Assembly: GCA_905178155.1 (NCBI GenBank)
Contig: CAJINV010000001.1
Span: 12,445,832 to 12,509,831 of the forward strand
Reading direction: 5' to 3'
Origin: Amoebophrya sp. A120
Taxonomy: Eukaryota > Sar > Dinophyceae > Syndiniales > Amoebophryaceae
Length of the DNA stretch: 64,000 bases
Part shown: one piece after another, positions 21,501 through 32,303 of the stretch
Numbering within the stretch: the stretch's first letter is position 1
Layout of the letters: every line of letters begins with the position of its first letter
The notes under the pieces: generated by a model
What the model saw: the letters and a program-made list of their open reading frames with translations, nothing else
Database searches by the model: none
What the model was told of the DNA's origin: nothing
Translations under genes and position numbers: made by a program

Positions 21501-21648
21501 CCTCCTCCTTACCCGTGTGTTTGTCCGGGTGGCAATCGCGAGCCCGCGCTCTCCATGCGGAGCGCACAGCATCCTCGTAGTTTGCTTCCTCAGCTGAGAG
21601 GCCGAGAAACTGCAGCGCCGTGCGCAAATCCATGACAGCAGCTGCCAT
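18593..21648 (-). CDS. J-domain/FAM221 fusion protein, 3 exons
   Basis: Exons 21648-20450, 20271-19445 and 19275-18593 join to about 902 aa. Residues ~1-70 are a DnaJ J-domain with an intact HPD motif (RDCHPDKHTG), the part that stimulates Hsp70. Residues ~225-340 match the cysteine-rich FAM221 domain: repeated CxCGHxxxDHN and CxCKCF units (CICGHKLEDHNSTCGSKC, SCKHKRSDHKPTGKY, CNCGHPWSAHE). The rest is a polar extension with short ordered patches (PRYMKVIFPKQGIAFRTKPQ). Intron 1 is GAAAG|GTCAG...CTTCAG|G. Intron 2 uses a GC donor (GGACAG|GCAAGT) with a normal AG acceptor. Start ATG chosen at MAAAVMDLRTAL, just before the J-domain. In FAM221 proteins the domain's role is poorly known; the J-domain suggests a chaperone link. 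Confidence 0.8.
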
Positions 21649-22475
21649 GTTGCAGAAGCAAAGTAGGTTGTGATAGTGTTTTGTAAAGTCAATAAATTGG
21701 AGTAAAAGCAAAAGACATGACGCTTTGTCAAGATTAAGAAGAACATGGACAGCTACACATGCTAAATGTGAGAGTAGCTTTTTTGTCTTGTTGCTTAGCG
21801 GAAGTTGTCAGGCTCCCGCACTAACAAATATGGTCCAAAAGTTACAGAGGGCCTCGAGGACTCACTGCACCCTCGCCGAAAACAAAACTCGTCAAACTTT
21901 TGCGAAAAGGAAAAAAGCCTTTCGCTTTCCTCGTTGACCTGATAAACCAATCCATTTATCCGGTCACGAGGACGACATGTGCGACAGTCTACGAAAATAA
22001 CGACAAAAGCTGCGACCGGTGCCATGAAACAGCATCTCTCAAACGATTTCGTCGTTGCAAGCAGATTTGGAGTCACTCAGGCAGTTTGTCTGACTACGAG
22101 CTCTCAAAACAAAAACAAGTTTTTCTTCGAGAACAGAACCAGAAGAAGTCATGATGCCGTGCTCAAAAATTAGCATCGCGGTCAATTTAGTTCACAGCTT
22201 TTTTCACAGCAAAGCGGTAGAGGTCCTTTTTTTCCTTTACTGGTCCCTCAGACAAGGTTTTTGTCTTTTTGCAAAACAAAACTAACCTCAGGTTTGTGCT
22301 TTTGTAGCATCGTAAAAATGTCAAAACCGCTCACTTCGACTTTCGTTCCGCTTCCTGTTCCACTCAAGTGCTGTGTTGTAGCCCGCCACTAAGAAAGGTC
22401 ACATGTCTTCCAGAAGTAGGTTCGGACACACGCCTCCGAACACCGAAACATCTCCCCGAGTTCAAAAAACCTCCT
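21649..22475. other. Intergenic region, 0.83 kb
   Basis: AT-rich, several A and T runs. No gene or repeat that I can support. Confidence 0.4.
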
Positions 22476-25400
22476 TCATGTGGGCAGCAGTTCATTCGGG
22501 ATCACCTGAATCCGGATTTCTAACTCGTCTTCGATATCCCGAATGGTCTGGTCTGCTTCGTCCAGATCTACAAACAACAGCGATATCAGCGTCGTGTTTG
22601 CGTTTGCATTCTCGCTGACGTTTGTTCCCCCCGTTTTGTTGTTCCCCCCATGCTTGTTGTTTGCCGCTGCCGCACTGCCAGTATTCTCCGTTTCGTTCAC
22701 CTGTAAGGCCATCAGCCGCAACCCGTATAAATGCGTTTCAAGCACGCCGAAGTGCACCACGCACCGCAGACCTTTGGGCACTTCGGCGCGGAGGATGATT
22801 GGATTTGACGGCGTGAGGTAGAAATCGCACCCGCCTGGTACGTTTCGCGCATCGAGCGTTGGGTGGATAGATAGCTCGTGACTGTGTCCGTGCATCAGGT
22901 CTTCGAGAAGGGACACTTCCTCGTGATAAACCTGTAAACAAATATACACGCTTTATTTCGCAGTCTTACTTTCCGAGACGGTGCATAGGCATACGATTAC
23001 GAGGACTCTTGCGTACACTTACATAAAGGAAAATGGCTGTTGCCACGTGCTCAAATAAGTACCTCTGAAAGTTGCTTTTTCAGGGCTGCTTTGTTGCCGC
23101 TTTCTGAGCTCCGTGGCGCGGGCTTGTTGTCACTCAGATCCTCCTTGCTATCTTCGCGGGACGTCGCAGCGGACTGCTGCTGCTGGGCTCGCGCGCGCTC
23201 GGCGGCCGAGAGCGGCTTTCGTATCCGCGGCTTCGCGGGCGGCGACGCCGTCTTTGGTATTGAAGGACTTGCTTGCGCTGCAGGTTTACTACTTGCTTCT
23301 CCGTCGTGCTTTCCCTTGCCATCGGGGGAAGCGGCAGACTCGGTCTTCTGGTCTGTCTTCACATCCGCACCGGAAGTTTTCGTAGTTGCCTTCCCCTCTA
23401 CTTCTCCCGGATCCGTCGTTTCTGCATCATCAGCTCGAGCATTTTCTCTCTCACTGCCTGTCTTCGCGTCTGCCGACTGGGAGTTCTTGTCTTCGAGCCT
23501 AGAACGCTTCAATGTTTCTTCTCCGGCCGATGTCTCGTCTGGACTGGTTGGGCCGGAGGCATTATATCCAAGAGAAAAACACCATCACAATCACATTTAG
23601 GAGGTTTTGCATCAGAAATTTGTCTCGCATGACAAAGTTTTCTTGTATTGCAAAAACACAAGGGGAAACGCTTATAGCTCTTTACTGTGATGCATTTTTG
23701 CGCATGACAAAATTTTTTGTATTGCAAAAATGTGCAAAAGTGATTGTGATGGTGTTTTTTTCTTGAATACATTACTCGTAGTTTTCATCGATTTTTTCTT
23801 TTCCGGCGAAACTACAACGACGTTCCCGCCCATCGAAAACTTCTTCTCTGTGACTCTGGACCGTTGCTTGATCAACTCTGCATTCGATTTGAAGCCCCGT
23901 TTAGAGGACGACGTGGAGTTGCTGGGTGTCGAGACGCCCGAGACACCCGATTCCTTACTGGACAGCCGCCCCTCGGATGTCGTTTTACCAATCTTCGTCG
24001 TTCCGCCGGTTGTTTGCTCGTCACTCGGCGATCCACCCGGAAGAAGAGATTCCGACAGAAGACCCACGGTAGTCGCGGAGCCCGCGATATTCGGCACTAC
24101 TCCACCGCCGAGGTTGTTGGTCCCAAGCGTTCCCAGTTGCGTCGATGCGGTTGCTGCTGCTCCGCCCGTTCCCTGCGCCGCAGCGGCTTGCGCGTTGTGG
24201 TCAAAAAATATCACGCCCATGGGCAGCGACAGCGTCTTATGCAGGTCCGCCAGCAGTTTCGCCCACCGCTTGCGGCGCGCAACCACGGCGTAGTGCTTCA
24301 CGTGGCGGCGCGCGCGCGCCCGGATCTGGTCCTTCCGCAGGCCGAACAGGTTCTGGCCCTTGATTAACGAGTTCCGCAGCGACCGCAGCATCGTGCTGTG
24401 CTGCTTCTGTCCCTTGTTAGTCAATGTGGTCAACATCTTGGACGTGGTCCCTGTAGTCCCCGCAGCGCCGCCAGTCGTGTTATTTTCCTTCTTGTTCATC
24501 TCCGCGTTGTTCCAGAACCCCGCGCCAAACTCTCCGCCCGTGCCGTTGGCGCCAAAATCGCTCGCGTTCAGCGCGCTTTGCGCGCCAAAGTGATTGCTCA
24601 GGATGTACCCGCTGAGAATTATGAACCGCAGCTTTTTCCGGCTGAAGAACTTGCAGATCTGCAGAATTTCGCACACGTCGTCCATGCAGTTGTTCTGAAT
24701 GAGCTTCTCCGCGTCGTCCAAGACAAACACCTCCAGCTCCCGCAAATCCACACCGTTCCCGCTACTCGGCCGCAGGTTGCTGCTGCGGTTCAGGTTGGTG
24801 CGCAGCAAGGACAAGACCGTCCGCGGGTAGCCGTACAGCACGCGCGGGTAGTAGGGGCCGGACCGGTCGCTGAACTTCGCACTGTGGTCGTTCGGGCCGC
24901 CGTCGATGAAGCTGATCGTCGTCTGGTCCTTGCCAAAAGTGAAATCCGCGATTTTCCGGCACATCTCCATGCTGTCGTGCACGAGCACCATCGTGTTCAA
25001 CGCCCCATGCCCCGACAAGTATTCCATCAGGTGGTCCGACTCGTCACGGGAAACTGACCCGAGGCCTTTGCTGCCACTTAACATCCCCACGGAGGCAGTG
25101 GCAGAATTTGTACTACTCCCGACCGTCGCGCTGCTCCGGCTTCTCGCTGTGATCCTCGGCCGTGGTGACGAAAAATTGGAAGCAGAAGAAGTCGTGCTTG
25201 GCGCCGCGGGTGCGTTACTCTGCTGCTGCTGCGACTGCGCACCGCCGGGCTCGACTACTCCTCCAACAGACCCCACACCCGAATCATCAGGGGGAGAAAA
25301 CGAGAACAGCGCTAAGTCCGGAAACGCGTAGACCGCGAGCAAGCTGATCAGCAGACTGCTGGTCTTCCCCGAGTCCGGAGGGCCTTGGATCATGACGAAC

Positions 25401-27029
25401 CGTTTTTTCCGCATTTTCAAACTTTCCGTGATCACCGGCACGATGTACTTCTGCAGCTCCAACGGCAGGTCGATACCGTACCGACGCAGAATCGCGGCGA
25501 GCGACTTGCTCAGCGACTGAAAGTCGTTCAGACACACCGCCTTCGCGGCGCCGTTGCTCTTGTCCGACCGCGTTCGGCTGGCGACCAGGTGGCTGTCCCG
25601 CTTGTTCGAGTTGTCCTCGAAGCACTCAATTTCCAAGTCGTTGTAGTCGAACACCGCACACTGGCTGTCTATCGCGAGAAAAAACTGTTTCACTGTGAAC
25701 TTGTGATGCATAGAACGGAACGCAAATGTGTTTGTCTTGCTACACATGCAAGACATTGGATTTTTAACTGTGTTTTCCCTTAGGAAGCACGCATGCCAAG
25801 TTTTCTTTGTCATGTGTAACAAACTTGTGATGCAAAACTTGCAAAATCATCACAGTGAAACAGTTTTTTCGTGGGATACTGTCCCGCGCGACGCTACTGT
25901 CATCCAGCGAGGAGAAAATCGAGGAACTCTTTCCGTCGCGGGAAGACGGCGTGGCGCACGACTCGGTGTGCGAGTTTTCGCGCTCCCGGATGGTGGGCAG
26001 GAAAGAATCGTCCTGGCTCCCGTTGCGCAAACGCGCCTTCACACTCATCCGCTGCTTGTACAGGTGCTTGTTGTTCTTCAGGCTGGACGAAATTTGGATA
26101 TCATATGCGCTGGTGTGCACCACTGGTCAGAATGATCGCATAGAAACGTAAGCACAAAAACATCTTCATCTCGTCTGTTCTATTCTGTTGCACTACAATC
26201 TTCATCATCACACCAAAGCTATTTCCTGCAGTACAATCTACCCAAGAGTGTTGCTCGGGGCGGATGCCGCAGACGAGGCGCTGCTGGGCTGCTGCCCCGG
26301 CTGTGTCCCCGCCGGCGCTCCTGGCGAGGAGCCGTCCGAATTGGGGGACTTCTGCAACGCGGCAAACGGCTGCCGCTGGGACGGGGAACGGTGCGAGGGA
26401 CTGGAGGCGGATGCAGCGGTCTCTTTCGACACGACGGCAGCAGAGGTGCTGATGCTGAGAACTTTTCCGCGCAGCCCGGGTTTTTCGTCCGGGTCGAACA
26501 TCTCCACCGCTTTCTCGATGCTCTCCTTTCGAGACTTCAGAACTGGAACTGAATGAAGCGCAGGCACGACGGAGAGTGGCTTGCCGATCTGTAGTTGTCA
26601 GGAGCATGCTTTATTTGGCGCCAAGTGTCCTGGATAAGAGACGAGGATGACACCTATTTAAGCTCGACACGAAACAAAAATGGCATGCATTTCCTTCCTA
26701 AGAGGCGCTAAAAACCACGTTAGTACCGCGATCTGCTGGCGGTTGAGTTTCTGACTCATGCCAAGGTAGTTGGTGCCCACCAAGTTCGTCGCCATCTGTT
26801 TCTCCCTTCGCGGGCCTCCGCGGCTCGGCGGCGAGCTCGGGGAGGACGGAGACGCGGTCTGGTGATCATCCAGCAGTCTTGGCATCACGCCGTCGCTCGA
26901 CGCGCCGCGGACGGGGGGCAGCGGGCCCTGCTTGGGGCTCGTTGCGCTGGTCGTGGCTCCATGTTGTTGGGAGGGCGAGGCGGGCTTGGGCCGGGCGGCA
27001 CCGCTCGACGGTGAAGAAGGAGACGCCAT
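22476..27029 (-). CDS. Degenerate DEAD-box-helicase-like protein, 6 exons
   Basis: Exons 27029-26727, 26588-26242, 26109-25854, 25684-23770, 23559-23063 and 22931-22476 give about 1257 aa. The first ~200 residues are Ser/Pro-rich. Exon 4 holds an SF2 helicase fold: a Q-motif-like LPLELQKYIVPVI, Walker A GPPDSGKTS, a DEAD motif changed to DDAE (VFVLDDAEKLI), and a SAT motif changed to SGY (ILSGYILS). VIFFDHN looks like the start of the second RecA lobe. The last exons resemble the end of that lobe (LLFVDLDEADQTIRDIEDEL). Motif changes suggest loss or alteration of ATPase activity; kinship to the DDX19/Dbp5 group is a guess. Introns 1, 2 and 5 are ordinary GT-AG (for example GCG|GTACTA...TACAG|ATC), intron 3 is the family-3 inverted-repeat element, and intron 4 is the family-2 introner. 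Confidence 0.72.
23565..23769 (-). mobile_element. Introner, family 2 (205 bp)
   Basis: Inverted ends TATCCAAGAGAAAAACACCA on the left and TGGTGTTTTTTTCTTGAATA on the right, continuing into a shared ATCACAATCAC. A 5-bp duplication CATTA lies at 23560-23564 and 23770-23774. Removing the element and one duplication joins KTTSN to ASGPTSPDE in frame. Across the duplication the closest to a normal splice pair is GT-AT, so borders are non-canonical. The ends are unrelated to family 1 except for the outer TAT...ATA and the 5-bp duplication. The interior has two GCATGACAAA motifs. Confidence 0.9.
25678..25870 (-). mobile_element. Family-3 inverted-repeat intron element (193 bp)
   Basis: Perfect 21-bp inverted repeats at 25678-25698 and 25850-25870, each containing CTGTTTCACTGTGA or its complement. 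No target duplication is visible. In the helicase-like gene an in-frame GT-AG intron fits at 25853-25685 (TTCACT|GTGATG ... GAAACAG|TTTTTT). The inverted repeats run past the intron into both exons, by 17 and 7 bases. The interior carries CTTGTGATGCA at both ends and TTGTCATGTG. Confidence 0.8.
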
Positions 27030-27444
27030 CTTTGGACACAAAATTGCAAAAGCAAATCACAAACAACGCGCACGAGAAATACACCGCATAGCCCACAATC
27101 TTTCTATATGGTGTGCTGACATTCTCCAGTCACTCGGGCTCTAACGTGTTGCTCTCTACACTTCCTGTAGAAACCTCTCAACTAAAGTCAATGCCGGACA
27201 CTCGACAGGCGGTACGGATGTCCTCCGAGTTATTTCCGTACGTAGCTACGACGCCTGTAACCAAGAAGGTTGAACAAACACCGGAAATCGCTATGGTGCG
27301 ACTGTAGAAAGAAGAGCCTCCGTTGCTTTTTCATCGTGATATTCGTAGAGCTTTGCAAAGTACTTGCGCATGAAATCGAAGTTCACAGTACATGGATATT
27401 ACAGGTTGTCGCGATTCCTACACATCTGTGCCGGGCTATTCCAT
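27030..27444. other. Intergenic region, 0.4 kb
   Basis: Between the FCF2 stop and the helicase-like start. Nothing recognised. Confidence 0.4.
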
Positions 27445-28586
27445 TCACTTTTTCTTCTTTTTCTTCCACGCGCCTTTGCCCGCGTTCTTCTTCTTCGCAC
27501 CGTTTTTCTTCACGATACTGCCCTCCTGGCCCCAGGCACCTACTTCGTTAAATCGCTTTCGCGTAAATTCTTGCACCCGCTGGTCCTTTAGCGTCTCTTG
27601 CATGAAGGAAACGCCCTGAATTTCATTTGGATCATATCAGATTCGTGATTGCCACTTCATTTGCATGCGCATTGTAGTTAAGGATTCCGGTGCATTCTCA
27701 TGTCCATCGTACGTGAAACTTCACACACACTATTCATAAAAAGGACAACCCTTCAACGAATTCACGAAATCAAGTGTACCTTGGTCTTCTTTTTCTTGTC
27801 GCTGACGTAGGTCGGTCGTCCATCCCCGTGCACTGGCGCCAGGCCCTGGCTGCCTCCCACCTCCACTCCCAAATGGAAGTGTGTCGGCAGTTCCTTGGAG
27901 TCGTTCCCTCGGTAGAACCTTGTTGGATCCGCGTAGGCGCGCATTTGCAGGAACTTCAGTTCCCGCTCGAGCTCCGGGGTCAACTCCTGTTTCGGCAAGC
28001 CGTTTCGGGTCTGTCCGCGCAGCTCCTGGCTCAGCTTTTTCTGCTGCTTCACAAACTTCCCGGTGCCAAGCACCGGAGCGATTTTCCCAACGGTCGGCCG
28101 TTTCGAAGAGCTGGACGAAGTGGAGTTATTAGATGAACCAAATCTCCCCAAAACCTTAGCCAAAATGCCGTCGTCGCGTACACGGTCAATTTTCGCAAGC
28201 GGAAGAACTTCTCCTTGGTCATCTTCCGCATGATCGGGAGCTACTTCAGACGCATTTTGTTCATCATCATCTTCATCCTCGCTGAGTGCAACACCTTTGC
28301 GTGTTAATCTCTCCGCTTGCTTCCGCTTCTTCTTAATACCCGCCTGCTTCAGGTCGAGTTCTACGGGCTCAAGGGTCGAAACCCCCGCCGCCGCCCCGAC
28401 ATCCAGTTTTGACTTCTGCTGGAAGTACAAGCTCAGCGGACCCACGTCGATATCCCAGTCCAGTGGGTCGTTCGAGCGGACGCGCGTGTGATCCGCCTCG
28501 CCTTCGTTGTCGCTGTTATTCCCGACGCTGGTCGTGTCGCCGACCGCGCCGAAAAGGTCGCCCAGATCGAGATTCACCTCCGACAT
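27445..28586 (-). CDS. FCF2-type pre-rRNA processing protein, 2 exons
   Basis: Exons 28586-27780 and 27615-27445 join (ACCAAG|GTACAC...TTCAG|GGCGTT) to about 325 aa. The N-terminal half is acidic and disordered (SEDEDDDEQNASE). The C-terminal half has the hallmarks of the Fcf2 family: TPELERELKFLQMRAYADPTRFY, then LPTHFHLGVEVGG, and in exon 2 FMQETLKDQRVQEFTRKRF followed by a lysine-rich tail (GKGAWKKKKKK). In yeast and animals (Fcf2, TdIF2/DNTTIP2) this family acts in early 18S rRNA cleavage in the nucleolus. Splicing is needed to complete the domain. Confidence 0.87.
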
Positions 28587-29199
28587 TATGGTGAGGCAGT
28601 GAGGTTCGCTAGAAGTAGCGAGGTTTGGGTTCGATGTAAAAGTCTCTCAAATCGCCATAGGTAGATGTTGCACGTACAAGGGTTTTAAGGATGCTGCTGA
28701 CGCTACGGTTCTTATCTTGACTTGAAGAGTTGGTCAGTGCCGAACTACCTCTGAGAGAAGAATAGTTTGAGCATATCATCGAGTCCGCGCGCCTCCGCAA
28801 AATTTCACGACATAAAGATCCACCTCTTGACAGGACTATTTCGGCCGAGTTCTCGACATTTTTCTGATCCAAGAACCCGGACTTTCGGGGTTGCCTCGTG
28901 GGATCGCTGTATCTTTGCGTTTGATCCTTCAGAATACAGATCGCATTACGTGTGGAGGAAAATTTGAAGACCTCAGAACGATCATGTTTGCGATCGATTG
29001 ATTCGAAGAGGCGGCAACTGGATCTGAATCTTCGCAACAACCAAACTTCATCAAGCATCGGCTTGTGGGTGAGCCTAGCTATATGTGGCACAGCAAGCGG
29101 CCTGGTCGTATATTTTTCTTCAGAAGTGGCTAGTAGATACAGGTTTATTACAAAATGAATCCAGCACGCCTAAGAAAAGACGCGCTTTATTTTGACAGA
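28587..29199. other. Intergenic region, 0.6 kb
   Basis: Upstream of FCF2. A 160-codon frame on the minus strand (29091-28609) has no protein-like features, so I do not call it. Confidence 0.35.
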
Positions 29200-31066
29200 G
29201 GCACAGTATCCTGAATTTATCCCAGTGAAAAAACAATAGGTCTAATGGCGACACAAACGGGCCCAGGCCTGATCATGGTACGAACAGCGGGACAAGCGTC
29301 GTGACGGCACAGACTATGAGAGGAATCCAGATCATGTGACCCCCCCCTTGATCCGCTCTGAAGGGTAGGGCAGTGCAGGCCAAAGGGGCCGGCGAGGCTC
29401 CGTAATGGGGAGGAACTGCAAAGCAAGGCGGGTGATCTATACACAGAACCTAGCCCAAAACGGTGTAACCCGCCCCGACTTTTTGACCGCCAGGTCGGTT
29501 GGGTACGGGTAGGCAGGAAGACTGACAGCATGACAAAGAGGCAGATAGATCCGGATCCTGTTGGTTCATCCAGATCTATCAAAGATGCATACGCAAGCCG
29601 AAGCGAATTGCGGAAGCAGTTCGCAGGGCTCTCCCGGGTGGAAGTCATATCTATCCGCTTCAAAGGGGGCAATTCGCTTCTAAGCTTATGACAAAAGAGA
29701 GCAGCTCCCGGGCGGGAGGGAAATCCAGAGCGGCCAACATCCCGCGCGCGTGTGCATGTCATGCAACGCAATTGATTTTCCGAAACCAGCTCAAAACAAA
29801 ACGCAGACACAATCTGGGAAGGACAGACCATACACGGTCGGAAAACAAGCGTCCAGATGGCATACAATTTGTGCTGTTGCTCCCGCGACTACCAAAAAAG
29901 AAAGTTCAGGGGAAAGGGTAGGACACACATGCAAGAAGGTAGTCGCCTACGAGAGACGGGTAGGGCATCTGGCCAGACGCAAACACGAGCCAGGTAGCTC
30001 GCAACTGACGCGAGTATCATCCATGTACACGAAACACAGACGCACGCGGCAAAATATATGCCCAGGCGGATACGTCAGCCCATGCATGCCTTGAGCTAAA
30101 CAAGCAACATCGCCATGCATCGACGAGAGATTCCGGAAAATCAAGAGCCGCCACTCTCTAAGAAGTTGCAGGAGATGCACAGCGCATATTCTGGAAGGCA
30201 GTATGCAAGACAGGGAACGAGGGTGGGGAGGGTGCCGGAGGGCTACTCCATGGGCAGGGGCCAGACACGGACACAACACCTGGCAAGGCTGAATAGACTG
30301 GGCAAGGTCCGTAGGGTACTTCCAAAGGACGGGAGGGATGAAAGGGCTAGCGCTATACATCAGATCCAGCACTCTAATACCGAAAAAACATCCTGCGGCC
30401 AGCCGTTCGCTACGGCGTCGCAATGTGGTCAAACCTGCGCCACTGTCGTACTGACGCTGAATGCCGAACATGCAAGCCGTTGTGCTTTCGAGCAGGCAGA
30501 ACGCATCGAACATGGGGGATAAGGCTTGATCTGACGGCCCAATCTATTCGTGATTCAAATTCAATGTGAAACATGCATGATGTTTGAATCACAAAGCAAG
30601 GGGGTAGGGAAAAGGGGGGGGAGGGTACGGGTTTAGGCGGGGGCGGGAAGTCATGACAAAATATACAAAAGGCCACAGCTGGGGTTCGGGTACAGCGGGA
30701 TGCCAGCTGCTGCTCTTTGACAAAAGAAAACCATAACTATCCGTTTTGGGTGTGCTCATGCAAAGTCATGTAGCGCTTCCTAAAATGCAAAGAGGTGGAC
30801 ACTTTGACTCGAAACAAGTTGTCCGATGCACTACGAGCACTCTAGCTAAGATCCTCTATCCCTTCTGCATGCAAAGTCTTTATAGTAGTGGCAAACTAGT
30901 ACAAACTAAAACAAGGGATGAGGCAAGTTGCAAACTGGGCTGTTCGCAAAATATCCTAGAAGGGGGCGACCTCTGTAAACGGAGAAAAACAGAGCCTTCT
31001 AGTGGACCTTGGTTACCCGGCATCTCCCCCGGGGGCACAGTATCCTGAATTTATCCCAGTGAAAAA
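29200..31066. mobile_element. 1.87-kb block bounded by 33-bp direct repeats
   Basis: The sequence GGCACAGTATCCTGAATTTA plus a further 13 bases (TCCCAGTGAAAAA) occurs at 29200-29232 and identically at 31034-31066. The DNA between is GC-richer than the surroundings and has poly-G and poly-C runs (30600-30650; 29341-29347). It has no exon-like content that I can recognise and no spliced leader at either edge. It looks like an inserted unit with a long target duplication or very short terminal direct repeats. Frames of about 190-216 codons on the minus strand (29867-29217, 30513-29947) show no domain. Confidence 0.65.
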
Positions 31067-31378
31067 CCTAAGCAGACAACTTTGTATCGCTATTGTAAAT
31101 TGTGTTTGAACGTGGCACGACTCATTAGCACAGTTAACATTAAAAATCGCAGTCAAATTGCAAACGTGTCAGCTTGAACGTAAAAATTGAAATTCTGAGT
31201 ACTTGCTGTAAGATAGAGCTTGACAAGATTCAAATGCAATGGATCCGATCGCTTCGCAGATGTCGCATCACATATTCTGTTTCTGAACTCCTTCCTCCAT
31301 TGTCCGATTGCTCGTGTGAAAATCAAGCTTTCACTTCGCCACCGTCTTTCACGACGACCTGAACCTTCCGAGTTGCCG
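31067..31378. other. Downstream flank of the roadblock gene
   Basis: About 310 bases, AT-rich, no feature seen. Confidence 0.35.
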
Positions 31379-31681
31379 CTACACCGCCTGATCCGCATTG
31401 GGATCCTGAATCACGATGAGCAGATACTCCTTGTCGGGCGCCACCATGATTTCGTGTTTCTTGCTGCGGATGCGGAGAAAGGTCAAGTCATTCATCGGAT
31501 CCAAATCGCGCACCACAGAACGGGCTTTCGCAGTCAACTGCGAGATCAGACTCGAGTACTGCAGCGTGAACTTCAAATCCAAGGTGGACCGGATCGGCAC
31601 GCCCTCGGCGTTCACGATCACGATCCCCTGCACGCCCTTGTGCGTCTTGATGCGGTTCAGCGTCTCCTCGACTTCAGACAT
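31379..31681 (-). CDS. Dynein light chain, roadblock type
   Basis: 100 aa, single exon, complete. It matches DYNLRB/LC7 over its full length: [20 protein letters not shown], then [53 protein letters not shown], ending [10 protein letters not shown]. The family forms a homodimer that binds dynein intermediate chains in cytoplasmic and axonemal dyneins. Length is typical (about 96-110 aa). The ATG is directly preceded by GCAAG, which would serve as a trans-splice acceptor with no untranslated leader beyond the spliced leader. Confidence 0.95.
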   Translation of the reverse strand: MSEVEETLNRIKTHKGVQGIVIVNAEGVPIRSTLDLKFTLQYSSLISQLTAKARSVVRDLDPMNDLTFLRIRSKKHEIMVAPDKEYLLIVIQDPNADQAV

Positions 31682-32303
31682 CTTGCTTAGTTATTTTGTG
31701 TGGTCCGAGCCTTATTTCTTTCCGACTGGAGTCCACTAGGAAGAAAAGAAGAAAACCGCTACTCACGATTTTCCACCCTAACGTTGGTTGTAGATTTGTT
31801 TTGAATGAAGTCGAAACTCACGCAACGATAACGCTATTTTCTTGGTGCTCCGGGAAGGCGGGGGGGGTAATGACAACGGTGGGGGCGAAACGGCTACGAC
31901 CCAAAGATGATAGGAGAAGTCACTTCTTTGCTATTGTCAGAGTCGTCCAATGATCACGTAGTCAATTTCAAACCTCAGGTTTCTACGGTAGATGAATCAT
32001 GCCTGTGATTTGCTACACACAGCACTTGTACACAACGGAATGCACTACCCTCGCTTAAACAATTCAATCAGACAACATACAACTCTCTCTCGACGACGAA
32101 AGAACAACAGCAATTTTAAAAGCGTTCAAAACAGCCATCCAGCGCAATGTCTTTGAATCTTTGCGATAGTAGTTTTCAGCTTTCTTTTCGTTCTTTTTGT
32201 TTTTTTGATTGTCGCGTAAGAACTTCTTCAACGTGCAAATGTCGTAATAACACCGCCAATCCTGCTTTGATGATGAAATGCGCGAGATGCAAAGCGTTAG
32301 GTA
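31682..32303. other. Intergenic region, 0.62 kb
   Basis: No gene or repeat found. A run of nine G residues lies near 31859-31867. Confidence 0.4.

Noticed and set aside
22403-24593. Plus-strand frames opposite the helicase-like gene
   Set aside because: They are shadows; the minus-strand frames carry the motifs and join in phase.
28609-29091. A 160-codon minus-strand frame upstream of FCF2
   Set aside because: Composition is random-looking, with no domain, acceptor or consistent splice partner.
29947-30513. A YMDD tetrapeptide hinting at reverse transcriptase in the direct-repeat-bounded block
   Set aside because: None of the flanking reverse-transcriptase motifs are present at the right spacing, and the frame has no other conserved feature, so it is chance.
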